From Epithemia pelagica (Eukaryota > Bacillariophyta > Bacillariophyceae > Surirellales > Surirellaceae), in the NCBI GenBank assembly GCA_946965045.2, contig OX337240.1:1302001-1366000 (forward strand): a stretch of 64,000 bases of DNA, in the 5' to 3' direction. Under the pieces are notes generated by a model. The model had not been told where the DNA came from, did not search any database, and saw nothing but the letters and a program-made list of their open reading frames with translations. Below, piece by piece: positions 44,649-54,514 of the stretch. Each line of letters starts with the position of its first letter. Position 1 is the first letter of the stretch. Position numbers and translations under genes: made by a program.

Positions 44649-46346
44649 TTATTCATCTTCCATATCACTCCGCTTCACAAAACGCCCCTTGATTCTTGGA
44701 CGACTGTCGGCCAATTTTTTCCGACAATCGTACTTGATACGCTTTCTCCAAATACGCCGGGCCCGCTTGGCATGAAATCTCGCAATACGTGCTTTGCGAG
44801 CTTCCGGCAGGTAAATGCCAATTCGACCGTCCTTGTTCAACAGTTCCATGGCCATGGAGGCCGCAGCGGCAGAAGCTGCTGAGGCTGCGACTGTAACCGT
44901 TGTCGTTGTGGTACTGGATTCCGTTGTTGTCGTTGCCGTGTAGCTCGTGACCGCAGGCAAAGTCGAAGTGGCTGGAAACCCCATGGGAAGTGGAGGAGGT
45001 TGAACAGCAACTGTGGAAGAGACCATAGGTTGCGGAGGCGGTGGCACTGGCGGCTGTTGCTGCTGCTGCAGGAAAGGTGCTGGAGTGGCACTTGTCGTTT
45101 CATTCGGTTTCGTTGTCGTTGCGGAACTGCGGGGGCCCAGCCCTGGAATGTCAGAACTGGGGGCCCGGGCAGTTTCCAAGGCGCTTTGTTCGTGAATGCC
45201 ACCCTCTTGAAAACTAGAGGGGTCAAAGATTATAGATTCTCCACGAGGTCGACCAGGGTGATCTGGCTGTTCCAGACTCTCATGTGTGGAAGTTATGACA
45301 GCAGCTTCTTCTTTTGGTGGTTTGCCTGATGAGGCAGGTTCTGGAGTAGGTGTGTCTTCCAATGGAGGCAACGGTTCATCCGCACTTATTCCAAACGCAA
45401 AACATTCAAACGAGAACGCACGTCCCCTCCCACCGCCCGATGTGGGCAATGCGAGCTCCCCAACATTGGACCCCGGTTCTTCCTCTGGAAAACCCAGTTC
45501 CACAGATTCCAGATCTATTGATAGTCCCCTCATCCGAACTGGATCCTCACTTATTTTGACCTTCCGTTTCTCACAGGATGATTGATCTGGTTCAGAGGTT
45601 TTCGGTGGTTGCATTTCGGTTGAAGTAGTTGGTGGAGGAGGGTTTGGTTCGGGTGATAATGATGCTGGTAGAGGACATGGTACTACAGGTGGTATGGCCT
45701 TGATTCCATGCCCCGCCGAGGAGGAGGTGATTGTCGTTGTCGGTAATATTGGAGGGGGTTGGATGGGGGCCGATGCCAAGGGATTCGGAACCATGGAAGA
45801 TGATTTCACAATGGGAGGAAGAATCGCGGCAGAAACTCTCGAAGACCCATCTCCTGCCTTACCACTCACATCATTGACAAGTCGAGCAAGGCCAGTGACG
45901 CTGGACACCTGACTACTATCAGAGCCTTTGATTTCATTCCCCGTGGGACGTCGTCGCTTTCGAAGTCCATAGCGAGGACTCGCTGGGCCACTTTCTTTGA
46001 CTTTACTCGAGTTTAGTCCCCGAAGCGCCCCCACCGAACTACTATTACTGCTACCGCCCGTGTCTACCACGCTCTTTACTAAAGCAACCGTCATGAGTTT
46101 GCGCTCCATCTTGGCCGCGACCTCACTTTCTTCATCCGAGGTGATTTCCTCATCCTCCAGAATGCGGTCCTCCTCACGAATCAGGGCAGCATCCTCATCC
46201 GCATCGTCCTTGACTGCTGTCGCTTTGGCGGCTGCTTCGGCAGCTTTGGCCCTCGTCACTCGGATCGTTGAGCGTGTCAAGGTTGGCTGTGATGGTTGCT
46301 CCGCAAGGATCGGGCTGCCAGTGTTTTTGATTTTTTCGTCCATCAT
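44649..46346 (-). CDS. CCT-domain protein, putative transcriptional regulator
   Basis: A 565-residue protein from the ATG at 46346. The frame continues eight codons upstream to a GTG. There a strong acceptor-like sequence (TTTCTTGTGTCTTTCAG, just before 46366) suggests an upstream exon, coding or leader. The C-terminus holds a full CCT motif: ARKARIARFHAKRARRIWRK, then RIKYDCRKKLADSRPRIKGR and FVKRSD, matching 'R...l.Ry.eKRk.R.f.kkIrY..RK.lAe.RPRvKGRF'. CCT domains (CONSTANS, CO-like, TOC1) mediate nuclear localisation, NF-Y/DNA association and light or clock responses in plants. Upstream is disordered: acidic near residue 75, then Ser/Pro/Thr-rich and a short QQQQQ-PP stretch. No B-box or response-regulator domain is visible, so it is a CCT-only (CMF-like) protein. 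Confidence 0.8.
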   Translation of the reverse strand: MMDEKIKNTGSPILAEQPSQPTLTRSTIRVTRAKAAEAAAKATAVKDDADEDAALIREEDRILEDEEITSDEESEVAAKMERKLMTVALVKSVVDTGGSSNSSSVGALRGLNSSKVKESGPASPRYGLRKRRRPTGNEIKGSDSSQVSSVTGLARLVNDVSGKAGDGSSRVSAAILPPIVKSSSMVPNPLASAPIQPPPILPTTTITSSSAGHGIKAIPPVVPCPLPASLSPEPNPPPPTTSTEMQPPKTSEPDQSSCEKRKVKISEDPVRMRGLSIDLESVELGFPEEEPGSNVGELALPTSGGGRGRAFSFECFAFGISADEPLPPLEDTPTPEPASSGKPPKEEAAVITSTHESLEQPDHPGRPRGESIIFDPSSFQEGGIHEQSALETARAPSSDIPGLGPRSSATTTKPNETTSATPAPFLQQQQQPPVPPPPQPMVSSTVAVQPPPLPMGFPATSTLPAVTSYTATTTTESSTTTTTVTVAASAASAAAASMAMELLNKDGRIGIYLPEARKARIARFHAKRARRIWRKRIKYDCRKKLADSRPRIKGRFVKRSDMEDE

Positions 46347-47374
46347 TTTAGCTAAAGATCTGAAAGACACAAGAAAATGAAGGGTCAGTGTGAGCTCGTT
46401 TTGGATATTGGCACTTGAGGAAGAACGCTTTCCTCAGGATGTAACAAAGATTCTGGTCAAACCAATGGAAGATTCGTTCGCCAAAATAGGTGGGCGAGTC
46501 GCAGATTGAGTAGTTTTTATGCCAGAAACAAGGGTACCTCTGGAAGTATTCCATTCCGAACAACCCAATAGAACCATGACAAAAGCCAGAGTTCATTGCT
46601 CCTCATGAAAGTCAGTGGGTAGAAAAGGACCGCCAACTAATGTAGATTATGTAGGAGAATGACTCTTTCTCAAGTAGTGTTTTCAAAAGAGAAAAGTTTC
46701 CATCTCCCCCAGCAGTAACCTGCCGGTTGATTTCATGTCATGTAGATTGTCGAGCAACTGATAGAGCTAAGGGTCTGTGGATTGACATCTACTGTCGTTG
46801 TACTGTCGGTCATACCACCGAACGAACAAAAATCCGAATCATTGGCAACCGAACCCTTTTTCATTCCACTGAGGACGCAATACAAAAGTCACAGCATTGA
46901 AATGTTGCTCACCAATTGAGTGTCTCTTTTCCTACAAGTGTTGTCCGTTTTTTCTTCTCTGTTGTCAACAAAAGAGAAGATGGAAGGTATTTTGGTTGGT
47001 GGGTTTGAGATTTTGGGTTTTCTTCGAAGAGTCGAAATGGGATTCTGACAGAAAAAAGAACTTGGTAGTGCCATGCAGTGGCACCAATGTCAACATTTCT
47101 GTAGAGTTCCGAATTGAATCCTTCTTCTTCACTGTCCTCCTTCCAGTGGACCAAACAAAAAAGTACCAACGGTAAGAGGTAAATCAGTGGCAGAGAACAG
47201 AAACAGCGCAACCGGTAACGGTCGAAGAGCAGAGCACGGTGTCGGCTGTCCGCATGACTTTTAACGGAAATAACGTAAAAAGATGGGTGGACAGACAGAC
47301 GAACCAGTGCTTCACCATCAATTCGAACTCGTCTCATTCTCAAAACAACAACATAGAATAGACTAAATGGAAAG
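46347..47374. other. 1-kb region between divergent genes
   Basis: This lies between the CCT gene (minus) and IMP3 (plus). The part next to 46347 may hold an intron and a first exon of the CCT gene (acceptor-like sequence ending at about 46366). The right part is the IMP3 promoter. Open frames on both strands (for example 46909-47343 minus) lack recognisable domains. Confidence 0.4.
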
Positions 47375-47920
47375 ATGAGGCAACTGAAACATCACGAAAA
47401 GAAACTTTTACGAAAAGTCGATTTGTATTCCTGGAAGAATGAGGACAATATTCGGGAGGCCAAGATTTTGCGCCGGTATCACATTCAAAATCGAGAAGAC
47501 TACACGAGCTACCGAAGAATTGTGGGCATGGTGACCAAGCTCTCGGCCAAACTCAAAACCCTCAAACCAGAGGATCCCTTCCGAATAGCCATGACAGATC
47601 AACTCCTCACAAAGCTAAAAGATCTTGGTATAATCGATACAGACAAGTCCTTGGAGAAGGCCGATAAACTGACTGCGAGTGCTCTCTGCCGGAGACGTTT
47701 GCCCGTAATCATGGTTCGATTACGAATGGCGCAAACACTAAAATCTGCAATCACGTTGATCGAACAGGGACATGTTCGTGTGGGACCAAACGTTGTAACT
47801 GATCCTGCCTTTCTGGTGACTAGAAATCTGGAAGACTATGTGTGCTGGTTGGACAACTCAAAGATCAAGAGGACTGTCCAAAAGTACAATGACAAGTTGG
47901 ACGACTTTGATCTATTATAG
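47375..47920 (+). CDS. IMP3: U3 snoRNP protein IMP3
   Basis: A single-exon protein of 181 residues from the ATG at 47375, the size of human and yeast IMP3 (about 183). It begins MRQLKHHEKKLLRKVDLYSW, the characteristic start of the family. It continues with RRYHIQNREDYTSYRRIVGM and an S4 RNA-binding domain at about 107-165 (RRRLPVIMVRLRMAQTLKSA, then GHVRVGPNVVTDPAFLVTR). It ends with the conserved YNDKLDDFDLL. IMP3 joins MPP10 and IMP4 in the SSU processome and stabilises the U3 snoRNA/pre-rRNA duplex for 18S rRNA maturation in the nucleolus. The gene is intact and needs no special start. Confidence 0.93.
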   Translation: MRQLKHHEKKLLRKVDLYSWKNEDNIREAKILRRYHIQNREDYTSYRRIVGMVTKLSAKLKTLKPEDPFRIAMTDQLLTKLKDLGIIDTDKSLEKADKLTASALCRRRLPVIMVRLRMAQTLKSAITLIEQGHVRVGPNVVTDPAFLVTRNLEDYVCWLDNSKIKRTVQKYNDKLDDFDLL

Positions 47921-48189
47921 ATACAAGTTACTTTACAATCGTCGCGAAAGATTTCTGGGGCAGAAAGGTTTCTCTAACGGGAAACTTGGGCGCCATGGTC
48001 TGCTGTGAAGTCAGCAAACAGCCCTCTTCCGTTGCCCAATGAAGTGGTCCTGTACGACTATCTTGGTAGTTGTCGGTGATCCTCCGAATTGGATAGAATC
48101 GCATTCTCATTGCCGTTTGACTTTTGTTTCAATGGCTGGGATGTCTTCTTTTCCTTTCAGGCCTTTCAGGCTGAATTGTTCATCTTTCT

Positions 48190-49248
48190 TCATGCTTGCA
48201 AAGCATGTAGGAGCTTTTGCGACGCCTTTGCCAGAGCAAGATGACAGGAGTCACCCACTAGCTGTGCCTCTTCCACATCCCGGTTATTGATTCGAGATCG
48301 CAGGGAAGGGACACATTCGCACAGGGCAACGAGGGATTGAATCGCATAATAGCACATGTGTGGTTGACTGTGTACATGATGCATTTTCTCGAGAATGCAA
48401 GCCACCACGTCGTTGGAAAAGTTGTCGAGAAACGACCTCATATCAAGGGATTTACATTGCGAGGCAACGTGGAGCGCCTGTGAAAGGACTGCAAGGCCAA
48501 GATACGCCAAATCCGAGTCGTAAGACTGCGCCGTATCGGCAGTCGAATCATCATTGAAGGAATACCCAAACACCATGTGGGATATTCTTTCTTGAACTGG
48601 GTCGTTCGGGAAGAGGAGGCTCTTTGAGACTGTGGTGGAAACCGATAGACTGCTCTTGTTGGGGTCCGTCATGTGAAGTAATGAGAGTAAACCAAGTCTT
48701 TGTGCATCGAATCTGCGGTTGGTAATCAAGCCACAAGTAGTTTCCAAAGCATCGGCAATAGCTTCATCATCACTTCCAAATTTCGCAATGCTATCCGCTT
48801 GGTGAAGGAGCGCCTTGTTCCAGAAGCAGGGCGCTACTGGTCTCCCCCCGAGATTGGTTTCAGTTGAGCCTCGAAGGTCCCTGGCGAGCTGGTGAGAGTA
48901 GGCATGATAGGAGATGGCGTCACCACATCGCCGCTCGACTTCCACAATGATTTCGTCCGGGTTTGTATTGCATCCAAAAATGCATACAGTAAACTCCACT
49001 TGATCAAGAGAACAACACTTTGCCATGATGGGACTATCTTGGTAAGTGACCTGCACAGATAACTTCCGAAATGAATCCTGCAAAGTATCCAAAACTTGTT
49101 GTAATCTTCTGATTGGGAATCGAACTTGAAAGGGACCCAATGGATAGTACATCCCCAAGGGTGTCACCTCTGGCTTCTTCCAACCGTTCTGAAAGCTGTT
49201 GGCTTCCATCGGTGTATCCAGACTGCTGGTAGACAATGGTTTCGTCAT
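48190..49248 (-). CDS. Unknown protein, paralogue A of a local gene pair
   Basis: A single-exon protein of 352 residues from the ATG at 49248. It is clearly homologous to the gene at 56002-57234. Shared blocks include YYPLGP near residue 35, SPI.A.C.S.DQVEF, DEIIVEVERRCGD against SEIVIEIERRGGD, APCFWNKALL, RRFDAQRLGLLSLLHMTDPN (KSS) and the C-terminal VPSLRSRINNRDVEEAQLVG (DSCHLALA). Residues about 35-120 (a PLGP start, an EF.V strand, a VEVERR.GD strand, then a helix) look like a small alpha/beta domain; the C-terminal half is helical, perhaps ARM-like. I do not recognise the family. Both paralogues lie on the minus strand about 7 kb apart. No targeting signal is visible. Confidence 0.7.
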   Translation of the reverse strand: MTKPLSTSSLDTPMEANSFQNGWKKPEVTPLGMYYPLGPFQVRFPIRRLQQVLDTLQDSFRKLSVQVTYQDSPIMAKCCSLDQVEFTVCIFGCNTNPDEIIVEVERRCGDAISYHAYSHQLARDLRGSTETNLGGRPVAPCFWNKALLHQADSIAKFGSDDEAIADALETTCGLITNRRFDAQRLGLLSLLHMTDPNKSSLSVSTTVSKSLLFPNDPVQERISHMVFGYSFNDDSTADTAQSYDSDLAYLGLAVLSQALHVASQCKSLDMRSFLDNFSNDVVACILEKMHHVHSQPHMCYYAIQSLVALCECVPSLRSRINNRDVEEAQLVGDSCHLALAKASQKLLHALQA

Positions 49249-50126
49249 GCTTTGCTCAGTGAAGATGAATGTTGGCCCGCATCAGATAATTTCGAGGACC
49301 GAAAGTCTGGTACATCTGCTTTGCCCATCGTTGGGCTGCAAATCTCGGTTGTTGTCATTTTGAAACTGCTGTTTTTGTTGTGGTCTCGGTCGCTTTTTGG
49401 ATGTTTGTGTGATCCTTTTGTGGGACAAGAGGCGAGTTGTTGTAGAACAACGAACGTCTTCTCTTGCGATTCGCTTTGTGATGCCTTTTGATTTTTGATT
49501 GGCTTCACGAAAATTCTCTTGGAGGTGTGGGTCTGGATCTGTCGTACGATTTTTGATCAAATACGAACTTTCCCCGTTCGGTTGTACGATGAATGACAAC
49601 ATGACACACATTGGAACGACATCGAGCTGCACCTTCAGAATGACAAAGATCGACCAAACCAACTCTCTATCGCTTCTGAAAATGTTATATATCACACAAT
49701 TTGTCTGCACTACCTTTCTTGGAAATCGAGGTAGTTGAAACAAGTTTGTGCGACCCAAGGTTCGGAGTCCCGCGATGCGAACCAGAATTTTGGTCATGCA
49801 CAAACTCGAACTGGATACTCGGGACTCGGGGAAGATGACAGATGACGTCACATGTCGGTGCGAACTACAAGAACTCGAACGAACTCCATTTGATTTTGAT
49901 CCCCCCCCAATAAGATATCACAAGAAATATCTATCCCCCAGCGGGGGTGAGTAATGAGGACTAGCGATAGAATACACGATTTGTATTTTCTATCTCAAGC
50001 GCAGCGTATTCGATCACGCGGGACTCATTAGCCAATGCTTGGGGGTAATGCAAGATCCACATGGCGATATATCCTTGCGAGCAATCCGCATCAAGCGACC
50101 ATGGATGAGAAAGGATCATACACGCC
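49249..50126. other. Divergent intergenic region
   Basis: About 880 bases upstream of both paralogue A (minus) and the PAAT-like gene (plus). A 189-codon minus-strand frame (49282-49851) overlaps the presumed leader of paralogue A but has no domain and no link to it by splicing that I can see. A TGACGTCA palindrome lies at 49843-49850. A CCCCCCCC run sits near 49901. Confidence 0.4.
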
Positions 50127-51347
50127 ATGACAACGCCAACACTACAGTTTACGCTCCAGAGCACATTCAATGAAGAAGAGAAGCATGCATTTCAGTTTCG
50201 ACCGGACGCCAAGAAGAAATCCGTCTTTTGGCTTGGAGGGGACCATGACGCGACGACCATTGACTCGTCCAATGAGGCTTCCTGCAGCGCAAAAAGAATG
50301 GAAATAAACATAAACTCCCCATCGCAGGCCATCATCTCATTGAAGGCTTCTTCCTCTGATAACCCACTCCCATGGGCTGTGGGTGGCTTTCAACTTGTAA
50401 GCAATGCACGCCAAGCCCACGTCTACATAACGGCAGCCCCGACAAATGCAACGTCGTCGCAGACCGAGAAGGAAGCATTTATTATGACAGTAAAGGGTCT
50501 TCCTGTGTCTCCAGAATCGGAGAGTTCGGATGACCAAAAATGGTATAAAGCTCTTTGCGCGGTTCCTGGAGGACCACGGCCTGCCGTGTCCGTCCGACTG
50601 GTCTTTGACAAGCTCTGCAATGAAGACGACAGCAACCCTCAATTTAAACTCAAATGGATGAAACTAACAGCGCGTGTTGCTTCGACAACCGATACGGGAC
50701 ATCACGGCCAACAGCCTCCTAGCCGAGGGATGCAGTCCTCCCTTTCGTTCGTCGCAGGTGGTCCACCTACTGGAGTTGGTACTATGGGAAAACAACATCA
50801 TGAGCATCGTATAGCAATGCCCCAGATTCCTGGACTGTTTGGAGGGACCGCTGGGATGAATGCTGGTCTTGCTGCAGCTTCTCCGGCTACTTTTGCCTCG
50901 TCTCCCCAGCAAGCCGAACCACTGGCAACGGCAAGCGACGTGGGCGCCGCAATGGCAGGTCTTCACTTCTCATTGAGATCAACCGAGGAGCGTATCTTGA
51001 AACAAATAGAAGCTTCTCAGGATCAATTTCAGAAGCTCCTTGTCCAGCAACAACAAAACTACTTGGCAAGTTTACAAAGGACTATTGAACAGCACCAACA
51101 GTGGATCGAACAAAAACTTGAAAATCAGCGAAACGAATTGATCGACGCATTTAGACGTGAAACTGGTACAAATGCGACGCCACACAGTCCATCCAATACA
51201 CATGCACCGTATGATACAGGACACGAATACGGCAAATCAACAGCAAAGGATGAGGAAGGAGCATCAAATGAGTCTTTGTGGCTCCAGTATGCTAAAATGG
51301 ACTTGAACAGAAACTGCTTCGACCCAGATGGCGCAAAGAGGAGCTGA
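50127..51347 (+). CDS. PAAT-like (C10orf88-type) protein, tentative
   Basis: A single-exon protein of 406 residues from the ATG at 50127. Residues 1-190 form a beta-rich domain that resembles the animal PAAT/C10orf88 family ('V.SeAR..EvY ... eYl.Tv.G'): KKSVFWLGGDHDATTIDSSN, then GGFQLVSNARQAHVYITAAP, EAFIMTVKGLPV, and FKLKWMKLTARV at the end. PAAT is an ATPase reported to associate with mitochondrial ABC transporters; I see no Walker motif here, so only the fold similarity is claimed. Residues about 285-350 are a Gln-rich coiled coil (EERILKQIEASQDQFQKLLV, then RTIEQHQQWIEQKLENQRNE). The middle is Gly/Pro/Ala-rich. There is no targeting peptide. Confidence in the gene is high and in the family name modest. 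Confidence 0.6.
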   Translation: MTTPTLQFTLQSTFNEEEKHAFQFRPDAKKKSVFWLGGDHDATTIDSSNEASCSAKRMEININSPSQAIISLKASSSDNPLPWAVGGFQLVSNARQAHVYITAAPTNATSSQTEKEAFIMTVKGLPVSPESESSDDQKWYKALCAVPGGPRPAVSVRLVFDKLCNEDDSNPQFKLKWMKLTARVASTTDTGHHGQQPPSRGMQSSLSFVAGGPPTGVGTMGKQHHEHRIAMPQIPGLFGGTAGMNAGLAAASPATFASSPQQAEPLATASDVGAAMAGLHFSLRSTEERILKQIEASQDQFQKLLVQQQQNYLASLQRTIEQHQQWIEQKLENQRNELIDAFRRETGTNATPHSPSNTHAPYDTGHEYGKSTAKDEEGASNESLWLQYAKMDLNRNCFDPDGAKRS

Positions 51348-51689
51348 ATCTAGTCTACTTTTCCTTTTGATGAAAACGCATGATGTAGCGGCTGGCTGTA
51401 AGCTACACCCTGGTTCACCTGGGGCATACAATTATTGGCTTGAATTTTTAGTCAAGCCCCCCTAGAGCAGTGGGATTTGTTGGCCCAATTGAATGCGCTA
51501 AACAGAACCCATGGTCGTATTGATGGCAGTTCCAAGCATACAGTCGTGGTTTAGTTGGCTTCAATAAACGGATTGACTTCCTATCTTACGTGTGCCCCCT
51601 TTCTGAGTTCTTCACGAGGCCGTGATTCGGATAAGGTGTAAATGTGAATCTGTGTACAAGACTCGAAAGAATGGAAGTGACGACTGCCT
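51348..51689. other. Convergent intergenic spacer
   Basis: 342 bases between the 3' ends of the PAAT-like and HOP2-like genes. No feature is recognised. Confidence 0.5.
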
Positions 51690-53930
51690 TCAAAAGTCGT
51701 CAAGATGGACACGAACCAACCCTTTGCTCGAATCGAGTTTCACACCTACAAATGACGCACTCGGCTGGGCGGCAAAGCTGTTAGAGGACGATTTCGTCCC
51801 CTTTTTGATAGTTGATTTCTTCTTCCGACTCTTTGCAAAGGCCGTGGCAGATTTCAGGGCGCATTCATCAGACTCAATTTCAATTTGCCCGTCTCCATCG
51901 AGACATTTTCGAGTTGATACAGTGCCTTCTGTACATTCCTCCATCGAATGCAAGAATTCGACACAAATACGACGGCGTTTGCGCCATTCAGCAGCCATGT
52001 GGTCGATGCGTCGTTTTAGTTGATGCTTCGTGTGCTCATTCACTTTGAGTTGGCGCGCGTTTTCGACTTCTTCTCGAAGAGATTCAAGCAGGGCCTCGTC
52101 CTTTACAAGCTTAGTAGTGGCCTCTTCGTTGGTTGGCTCGGAAAGAAGTTTGGCAGTGGTGGCTTTTGCAGTCTGAATTGAAGTTTTCAAGAGGTCGAGA
52201 CGTTCTTTGGCTTGTGCTAAATCAGAGTAGAGCTTGCACTTCTCCTCTCCCTCAAGGCCGTTTCCATTGTTCGGCATCTGTTTGTAGTCGACGTAGTAGA
52301 GGGTGGTGTTGGAAGTCTTACCCCCTTTGAAGGAAAGTGAGCCGGAATACGGAGTGGATGATTTTGGAGATGATGCTTCCGAGTCTTGCTGCTCCTCGTC
52401 GTCACTATCAACGAAGCCAGATGAATGTACACTATCCAATGCCATATCGTCAAGGCAGGCTTTCAGAACTGGTGACGGAACGACTGCTTTGAGATCCTTC
52501 ATTATCTGGTTAGACGGTGGAAATAGCATCGCTGTCACCGCAACTCAGAAACTTACCTTGTGAACTTGTGTGATATTCATCGGACGAAATGCATCATGCA
52601 GCAGTTCAAAGATAAGTTTCTTTGCATCAGGCTTGCTCACGATTATCCGCGCATCTTTTCCTCCCATCGCTTCTGCTTGTTCTTGCCACTTCTTGTGGAT
52701 AGCCAAGGCTTCTTTTGATGGTTTTGGAGCGACCCTGTTCTTGGGCTTTGGTTCCATAGGAGTGACGTCGTTTGCATTCGAGCTTGGGCGAACATTTGAC
52801 CCTGATGAGCCTGACTGTGGAACAGGAGTCACAGTGTGAGAAGTTTTCGGATGTGGAATAGGACTATTTGCTGAAGTTTGTGGTGGAAAGGTCGGCATTG
52901 CAACTTTCTTGCGTTTCGAACACTTAGCACGCATCAAGGTCATATGTTCTTCGCTCATGAAGGAAAGAGGAAGCTCCGCCAGGTCGGGCCAACCGCCAAA
53001 GTCATCCTCCTGGCAAAAAAGGTTCAGAACGGAAATGGCACAGAAACGATTTTGTAGCGCTCGACTTACCTGGCAGTCCAAGCATGAGTACCATTTTTCG
53101 GTTGGGGCCAGATTTGACACATAGATCATGGCTGCTACATTGCGACACGACTCTCCTGAACAAACAATGGGGCACTCTTTCAGATCCTGGATCGACATTA
53201 TTTTCTTCACTTCCCATTCTTCTTCGTCGTCATCCTCCGCCTCGTCTTGCCGTGAACCGTCTTCATTACATTTGCTGCCAGAGCACTCCTCGTCATTACT
53301 GGTTGTCGAAGGAAGATCACCATCAGCTACCTCTCGTACCCTATTTTCGCTCTCCTCATCATCGGCGTCGTTCGCTTTGGTATCGGGTCCTCCGTTGTCT
53401 GGCGAACATGGAACTTCGTGGCAGTCTTTCCCATCCTGATCATCGAGCATACGTGACTTCGCTTCACCAGGGTCAACTACGTTCCTTTTATGGTCATCTT
53501 CGATGGTTTTATTCCGTGACACGTTTTCTTGATCTCCATCCATGGAGGAGTTTTGACGAACGCGGTCACTCATTGAAGCATCTTCCGGGATTACCATGGT
53601 GTTACTCGCTTCTCCTATGCTATTGGACTCAGTATTTTCATCTGCCTGATCTCCCTTCTGCTCGCTTTCTTCGAGAGAGGAAGTCTCGTGGGCCAAATCT
53701 TCCTTGGTGTTCTGGCTTATATTCATTCGTTCAGATTCTTCACTGGAAGACGGGTTGGAATTATTGGCATCATCTCGTCGCGAGTCATTCATAGACGGAT
53801 CATTTGCAGGAGTTCCTCTTTTCCCTTCGTCATTGTCAACATCTTCAAGTTGCTCGTCGTTCGATTCGCACCCTTTCATCTTTTTTGAAGGCTGTGTGAC
53901 ATGACCCTCCATTTCGGCTTCATCTTCCAT
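51690..53930 (-). CDS. HOP2/TBPIP-like protein fused to an acidic region and Cys-rich finger
   Basis: Exons (minus) are 53930..53070, 53009..52557 and 52505..51690. Introns are 53069-53010 (60 nt, GTAAGT...CCAG) and 52556-52506 (51 nt, GTAAGT...CCAG). This gives 709 residues from the first ATG (53930). The frame is open without ATG up to about 54240, so the real start is upstream. Order of parts: about 240 acidic, Ser/Asn-rich residues; a Cys-rich module (CPIVCSGESC ... EKWYSCLDCQEDDFGGWPDL); a basic linker; a winged-helix-like start (KKLIFELLHDAFRPMNITQV); LYYVDYKQM; a coiled coil; and the HOP2 signature MAAEWRKRRRICVEFLHSME followed by IEIESDE. HOP2 works with MND1 and DMC1/RAD51 in homologous pairing, mainly in meiosis. 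Known HOP2 proteins are about 220 residues, so the fused N-terminus is exceptional. Confidence 0.7.
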
Positions 53931-54082
53931 GTCTTGTGGCTGCTCGTTCTCATGGCTTTTTCGCTTGGAGGACAGTGGCGTGCTCTTGGGAATCTTTTCA
54001 TCGTCTGAGTCTGACTTGTCCTCAGTTTCTGTGTTACTGGAGGTCGGTATTGATCCGTCTTGCCCTTCATTCTCATCACATT

Positions 54083-54514
54083 CTAAACTAGTGACAGGTT
54101 CAGGTTCAAGTTCTGGATCCTTGGATTCCTTTTTCGAATCCTGTCGATCAGCATTTCCCCCTGTAAGTCCATCATAATTCCTGTTGCCTGGGCATGCTTT
54201 GTTGTACTTACGATTTGGGTTTTGCTGGCGGTCTTGGACCTACGTGCACGTGTTGCCGCCATGTTCGCTTCCTTTGTCTTTGTCCCCTTTCCAGTCTGGA
54301 ATGAGAAAAGAAAGTTATGGTTTATGATTACGAGTACATTTTGCCTCCCTACGAATTCAAATATGAAATGTGACGATCCCGCGCGCGCTCCTGTCCCAGA
54401 ATCAGCTCTCATGTACGAGTAGTCCCGCAGATCAAAAAGATCCGTTAAGATCTGTTTTATCTCCAGGTCGTCGTACCATTGACGGTCTGCAAGGCGATGC
54501 AAATATCCGTACAA
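54083..54514 (-). CDS. Upstream exons, probably the N-terminal part of the HOP2-like gene (partial, 5' end unresolved)
   Basis: Two coding-like exons lie upstream: A (about 54514..54353) and B (54295..54212), split by a 57-nt intron (54352-54296, GTAGGG...TTCCAG). A reads YGYLHRLADRQWYDDLEIKQ, then ILTDLFDLRDYSYMRADSGT and GARAGSSHFIFEF; B reads TGKGTKTKEANMAATRARRS (KTASKTQI). After B there is a perfect GTAAGT donor and a TTACAG acceptor (intron 54211-54161, 51 nt). The join enters a frame that stops at 54083, while the downstream acidic exon needs a one-base phase shift. A GTAGGT donor seven codons into the ATG-initiated part of B, or GTACAA just after GTAAGT, would restore the frame. The first exon with the start codon was not found. 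The compositional fit and absence of a spacer suggest one gene, but two genes are possible. Confidence 0.45.
   Translation of the reverse strand: MYGYLHRLADRQWYDDLEIKQILTDLFDLRDYSYMRADSGTGARAGSSHFIFEFVGRQNVLVIINHNFLFSFQTGKGTKTKEANMAATRARRSKTASKTQIVSTTKHAQATGIMMDLQGEMLIDRIRKRNPRIQNLNLNLSLV

Noticed and set aside
49282-49851. 189-codon minus-strand frame upstream of paralogue A
   Set aside because: It begins at GTG (first ATG 18 codons in), has no domain and no similarity to the N-terminus of paralogue B, and I find no splice to join it to paralogue A.
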